From: Sambucus nigra
Taxonomy: Eukaryota; Streptophyta; Magnoliopsida; Dipsacales; Adoxaceae
Direction: 5' to 3'
Assembly: GCA_949130495.1 (NCBI GenBank)
Contig: OX422216.1
Coordinates: 97,843,967 to 97,907,966, forward strand
Length of the DNA stretch: 64,000 nucleotides
The position numbers and the translations under genes are program-made. The notes beneath the pieces are model-generated. The model saw nothing but the letters and a program-made list of their open reading frames with translations, did not search any database and had not been told where the DNA came from. This document shows, piece after piece, positions 59,922 through 64,000 of this stretch; position 1 is the stretch's first letter; the number at the start of each line of letters is the position of its first letter.

Positions 59922-61030
59922 TGAAAAACGTCGTATGCAACTGTGTGATACCGATTAAAAAATAACTCGCAAGTTTTTCAAAGTAACCCTTATTTAATTA
60001 GAGTCTACTTTTAAATCAAATAAATTCAGCCCCTAACCATCCATCTACGGTGCGTGTGTCAACCCATAAACAAATAAAGTATGCGAAACAAGTTTAAGGA
60101 AAAATCCCCGCAGGGCAAAACCTTTTATTTCACTATAATAAGTAAATCGCAACTTACACGGATTACAATGAAATACAGTGACACACGAATACCCGCAGGC
60201 GTCGGTCGGTGTCGTCAGCAATGAATCCACACGCAGCGAACCCACATGAACCTCAGTCCAATCAATAAAGGAAGAACCGCAGCACTCCTCAATGACACGC
60301 AGTCATAAAACTTTGTAGAGACTCCCTCAGCAATGACACGCAGCCCTCGGTTGCAAAGATCTCTCCACAAAGGTTTGAACAAACTAAAAAGTTGTGTTCT
60401 TGGGTTACCAAAAAGATTCACAAAGGATTGGCAATTGTGTGAATCAAAACATGAGTCTTGGGACTCAAAAATATGAAGACTAGAGTAATTTGGACTCTCA
60501 AAAACGTCTTCTAAAGTCTTGCAAAACAACTCCCCCGAAGTTGGTATTTATAGGAAAAAATATGAAGAGTCCCATTTTCTTAAAACTCTAAAATTCTATC
60601 CAGCGTACAAAAAAAAACAGCATTCTTTAAAGAATTTTCTCCATCTTCAAAAGGTCATAACTCCTTCACCGTAGCTCGGATTGAGGTGCCGTTTTTTCCA
60701 GTATCTTCGTTGCGGCGAGATCTTCAACTTTACAGTTGACCAGACCTCCAAAATATGGATGTGAAATTAATAAAATGCCCTTGAACTCTCCTATCGTGCC
60801 TTTTTTTACTGTTTTGACTTCCCTTGCGTACCACTTGCATTAAGTCCCTAAAATCTTGGAACATGAAGTCGTTGAGGCAGATGTGGGACACATTAATGGA
60901 GATGTTGAATGCTTGATTCCCGGAATTCGGATAGAGGCCGTCATGTGAGATCGTGAGGTGACGTGCCAAATGTAGCGGCGTACGACATAAACAAATGTAA
61001 CATGTTGGACATGAGAAAAATGTCCTTACA
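59922..61030 (-). repeat. Element D: 3' LTR (1109 bp)
   Basis: TGAAAAACGTCG to ATGTCCTTACA on the plus strand, bounded on the right by the polypurine tract. The left half matches 63778-64000. The minus strand carries a TATA box at 60543-60554. Confidence 0.92.
60543..60554 (-). promoter_or_regulatory. TATA box of the element D LTR
   Basis: CCTATAAATACC on the minus strand, about 480 bases from the U3 start of the LTR. It is a near-consensus plant TATA box. Confidence 0.7.
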
Positions 61031-61041
61031 AATCTCCCCCT
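61031..61041 (-). other. Polypurine tract of element D
   Basis: AGGGGGAGATT on the minus strand, directly before the 3' LTR start TGTAAGGACA. It primes plus-strand DNA synthesis. Confidence 0.85.
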
Positions 61042-62622
61042 ATGTCTATGCCGGTACATACATAAAAAATCTGAATTATCAAATATGAAATTGCCTATAC
61101 AAATCTACCCTCCCATGAACCCAAAACTGGAAAATGTACAAATGAATAGTCTTCATCGTTTGTTCTTCAAATCTTCAGGAATCTCAAATATTTTCTCATC
61201 AGGGTGTGCAATTCAGAGATCATCAATGTAGTACCTACACACATGAGAAAAAGCAAAATACCAAGTGACATATCGAGTTTGAAATGAGATAACAACAACA
61301 TAAGCAACATCACAAATGATAATTCAAACTCCCCCATAATATGATAATTCTTTCTCCCCCTTTTTATGATGTCCCCAAATAGACAAATGAGAAGAATGAG
61401 TCAAATAAGCAAAATTGGGGTGTCACGGTACAAAACAGGGCATCAAGCAATATGGTAAACGTGCTCTTGCAAGGAGATGCTCAAACAAATCTTCACAAAC
61501 TATTTTTGAATTTTTCAAATTTTTCGTACAAAAATAAGATACCAATGTGAACAAATATGATTCAAAAATCACACCATGGATTTAGACTCAAACAACCAAG
61601 TCATGGAAACGGAATGGATGGGTGTGAACACATTCGATAGGTAAATCAACTCAATCAATCATATGTGCACGATGCATACGTGTACTCCTAACGAATGAAC
61701 ATCAAAGGTATCCTTAGGAGTAAAAATTTGTTGAATTTAGATAACATCATCTTATGCAAATCAAAGTCAAAGTGATTTCCACCCCAATAACGTCCAAAAC
61801 TATGTAGCGCATTATTTCAAGCATTTCAAGGACGTGCAAACCCGTTTTAAATTCTCCAACCAAACTCCCTCATATATATTTTCTTTTAGAGGTGTTAAAC
61901 TAAATCCTCAAACTTTGGAGAATTGGTGCAAAAACCTATATGGCCCATAATTGGCATGAATTTCTTTTTATTGCCTTTCAATTTTTTTCGGGCTCTTTTA
62001 ACCTCTTTGGACCCCGGATAATAAAATTCCTCCATTTTTTAGGTCCTTTGGAACGGTGGCTTTTGCGCAAAGAAGAGATAATTACCTTTCGCAGCCCCTC
62101 CCCGTTCTTAAACAACGCACACAATCTCACAAAACGGTTCTTATATGCACAATTTCCTTATCAAAATTTTATCGCGCTTGGTTGGTTTTAAGGACAGGAT
62201 TGAAGTGAAAACACCCAACCAACATGTGATAAGACAAGCACAATAATCAAATAAATTCGTGCATGTTTGCAATAAAGGAAACATGAGTCAAACATGTAGG
62301 AAGTAACACTTAATTACATCTTAATGACTCCAAACATTATAAAGCACAAGGATGAATTGACCTATTGTCTCAAAACACTACCAAATAGTCACATGAAAAA
62401 AATGGAATGATGTTGTGACTCGGTCATCCTAAGTGTTCATCCATAAACGGTGTAAACAAAAAAAAATCTTTTTGGATTTTTCAAAATTTTATCAAAATAA
62501 AATCTTTTTGTATTTTTCAAAAAAATTCAAAAACAAGAATTTATACAAAAAGTACAAGTCATCACACTAGTAAAAATATATCATGAAACCACAACTAGTG
62601 TATGACAAACATGAAATCACAA
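61042..62622 (-). other. Element D: non-coding internal region
   Basis: About 1.6 kb, AT-rich, no supported ORF. Bases 61985-62100 are the block shared with B and C, and GTGCAAACCCGTT near 61836 is shared as well. Conservation without coding suggests an RNA or cis function, such as packaging. This is inference. Confidence 0.6.
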
Positions 62623-63717
62623 TTAACCAAAAGATTTCACATGGGGTGAATTACGTGCAAGCAAACGGGAATCGTGGACAAATAAACTATAAGCCTCTAA
62701 ATCCGATTTTCTAACCCAAATTGATGTGTAACGGAGTGTGGGGGTTTTGGGAATCGAATTTATTCTTTCATTAACCTTCCTAGGTCCATTTAAAAGCTTA
62801 TAACAAAAGTTCCTAAGATGACCTTGCCTACCGCAATGTGTGCAAGAGTAAATCGGGCGGTTTGTGTTCCCTAAAGGTGGCCCTCTCCTCAAATTTATCG
62901 GTTGCTCTCTCCGAATTTGCCTAGGTGGGTCTCTCCTAATGATCCTAGGAGGTTCTCTCACACGTGTGGGAATGGGTGCAACATATTTTTCAAGACCAAT
63001 CCCACCCCTATCCGTTTTGATCTCGACTGTGCCTAAAATCTTATCAAGTTTTTCAGACCTAGACTCTAAATCAAATTTCACTTTACTTGAATCTTTCAAT
63101 TTCACCTCAAGTTCACCTATCCTAGATTCAAGTACTAGTTTAGAATCCTCAAACTGTAAAAGCTCCTTTTTCATAGTCTCCATCAACCCTCTAAGACTAT
63201 CTCTCTCACCCTCGACGTACTCAAGCTTCTCTTTCAAAATTTTCTCATGTGCCCTAAGTTCTTTAATTAAAAAATCATTATTTTTTATGGCACACTCTTT
63301 CAATTGAGCTTTCAATTTCAAATTTTCTTTCTTTGTTTTCAAAGTTTCAGCATAAAGTTCATTGAAAGCAGTTTGCAAGTCATGCTCATCTACACTTTCC
63401 TCCTCACTTTCATCCACACTCCGATCACCTTCACTATCATTACTAATCACAAGGATGGGAAACTCTCGCCTAGAAGCATAAAAAACTTCTTCTTCCGAAT
63501 CACAATCACTAAGGGTAGTAACATGAGAAATCGGTTTATTCAATTTCTTCTTTAAATTTGTGGTACACTCATGTAACGTGTGACCAACACCCTCACAACA
63601 AGGACACCTCTCAGATTCGTTTTCAACAGAAGATTTAAAACAAGAGTTCTTGTGAATTTTCCAATTAATTTTTTCAAAAATTTGACATCGAAGATCATCA
63701 AAACCATCAAAAGCCAT
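62623..63717 (-). CDS. Element D gag-like protein (364 aa)
   Basis: An intact frame from ATG 63717, 45 bases after the primer-binding site. Near residues 38-53 lies a CCHC knuckle CPCCEGVGHTLHEC. An acidic stretch follows (SDCDSEEE and SVDESEEESVDEHD, 70-115), then a long coiled coil (about 116-230), an Arg/Pro-rich stretch (245-290) and a second knuckle CTHCGRQGHLRNFC (about 294-307). The end has TSIWVRKSDLEAYS (332-345). The capsid core found in element B (PPLFDGTNYP and ELIGDLQ) is absent. So it can bind nucleic acid and self-associate but may need a partner gag to form particles. Knuckle and tail order match A and B. Confidence 0.8.
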   Translation of the reverse strand: MAFDGFDDLRCQIFEKINWKIHKNSCFKSSVENESERCPCCEGVGHTLHECTTNLKKKLNKPISHVTTLSDCDSEEEVFYASRREFPILVISNDSEGDRSVDESEEESVDEHDLQTAFNELYAETLKTKKENLKLKAQLKECAIKNNDFLIKELRAHEKILKEKLEYVEGERDSLRGLMETMKKELLQFEDSKLVLESRIGELEVKLKDSSKVKFDLESRSEKLDKILGTVEIKTDRGGIGLEKYVAPIPTRVREPPRIIRRDPPRQIRREQPINLRRGPPLGNTNRPIYSCTHCGRQGHLRNFCYKLLNGPRKVNERINSIPKTPTLRYTSIWVRKSDLEAYSLFVHDSRLLARNSPHVKSFG

Positions 63718-63762
63718 TTTTGTGCAAAATCAGGATCAAAACACAATAATTTAGTGCAACAT

Positions 63763-63774
63763 GCTCTGATACCA
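63763..63774 (-). other. Primer-binding site of element D (initiator tRNA-Met)
   Basis: TGGTATCAGAGC on the minus strand, three bases from the 5' LTR. It is a perfect match to the usual copia site. Confidence 0.9.
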
Positions 63775-63777
63775 ATT

Positions 63778-64000
63778 TGAAAAACGTCGTATGCAACTGT
63801 GTGATACCGATTAAAAAATAACTCGCAAGTTTTTCAAAGTAACCCTTATTTAATTAGAGTCTACTTTTAAATCAAATAAATTCAGCCCCTAACCATCCAT
63901 CTACGGTGCGTGTGTCAACCCATAAACAAATAAAGTATGCGAAACAAGTTTAAGGAAAAATCCCCGCAGGGCAAAACCTTTTATTTCACTATAATGAGTA
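63778..64000 (-). repeat. Element D: 5' LTR, part inside the window
   Basis: Identical to 59922-60144 except for one transition near the right edge (AATGAGTA for AATAAGTA). The rest, including U3 and the outer boundary, is beyond the window. Confidence 0.9.

Larger units (their letters stand above)
59922..64000 (-). mobile_element. Element D: young gag-only LTR retrotransposon
   Basis: LTRs at 59922-61030 and from 63778 to the window edge; the 223 visible bases differ at one position. The internal region is only 2747 bp and holds a primer-binding site, one open gag-like frame, a non-coding stretch and a polypurine tract. It lies in LINE 5. The right end and the target-site duplication are outside the window. 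This fits the terminal-repeat retrotransposons with GAG (TR-GAG) described in plants. Pol must come from another element. Confidence 0.88.

Noticed and set aside
1..64000. Endogenous pararetrovirus or env-bearing retrovirus
   Set aside because: All RT blocks belong to L1-type LINEs or Tat-type gypsy elements. I saw no movement-protein, coat-protein or envelope-like frame.

Overview
The window is nuclear DNA from a plant with a large, repeat-rich genome. The evidence is L1-clade LINEs with a DUF4283-type ORF1, Tat-lineage Ty3/gypsy elements with a second RNase H, CACTA (En/Spm) transposons, and copia-type gag elements primed from initiator tRNA-Met. I cannot name the species and see no convincing host gene, tRNA, rRNA or organellar segment. 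Almost every base belongs to a nest of transposable elements, and many boundaries can be set from target-site duplications (TSDs), TG..CA long terminal repeat (LTR) ends, primer-binding sites (PBS) and polypurine tracts (PPT).

Layout. (1) 1-20351: a degenerate plus-strand LTR element with only a gag remnant (element A). It is split by a 5'-truncated LINE (1-1506), LINE 2 (4538-9245), a non-coding LINE-like element (10471-11756, minus) and an almost full-length LINE 3 (12676-18433), which itself holds a 146-bp LINE tail. The 3' end of A is a mosaic of direct and inverted LTR pieces. (2) 20352-57640: a plus-strand Tat-like gypsy element (gypsy 2), with LTR and gag start at 20352-21676 and the rest of gag, protease, RT and two RNase H domains at 47509-57640. 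Its gag is split by element B (21677-47508) and by CACTA 2 (47813-54026). (3) Element B is a minus-strand gag-only LTR element. Its 3' LTR carries LINE 4, and its body carries gypsy 1 (26270-44792) with a perfect ACAAA duplication. (4) Gypsy 1 is a minus-strand Tat-like element with gag, protease, RT, two RNase H domains and integrase. It also has a 128-bp tandem array and a spliced antisense ORF. It was later hit by CACTA 1 (35548-39970, TSD ACA) and by an LTR element that left a solo LTR (29891-31898, TSD TGCTT). (5) 57641-64000: a decayed relative of B (element C), LINE 5, and a young gag-only element D that runs off the right edge.

How the parts relate. No element here encodes everything it needs. 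CACTA 1 keeps a spliced TNPA-like gene but no transposase, while CACTA 2 keeps most of the transposase and only scraps of TNPA. Element D has near-identical LTRs (one difference in 223 visible bases), PBS, PPT and one open gag-like frame but no pol, so it must use enzymes made elsewhere. The LINEs share a GGGG-TATG-CCCC hairpin near the 3' end, which probably guides their own reverse transcriptase and could also mobilise the non-coding LINE-like copy.
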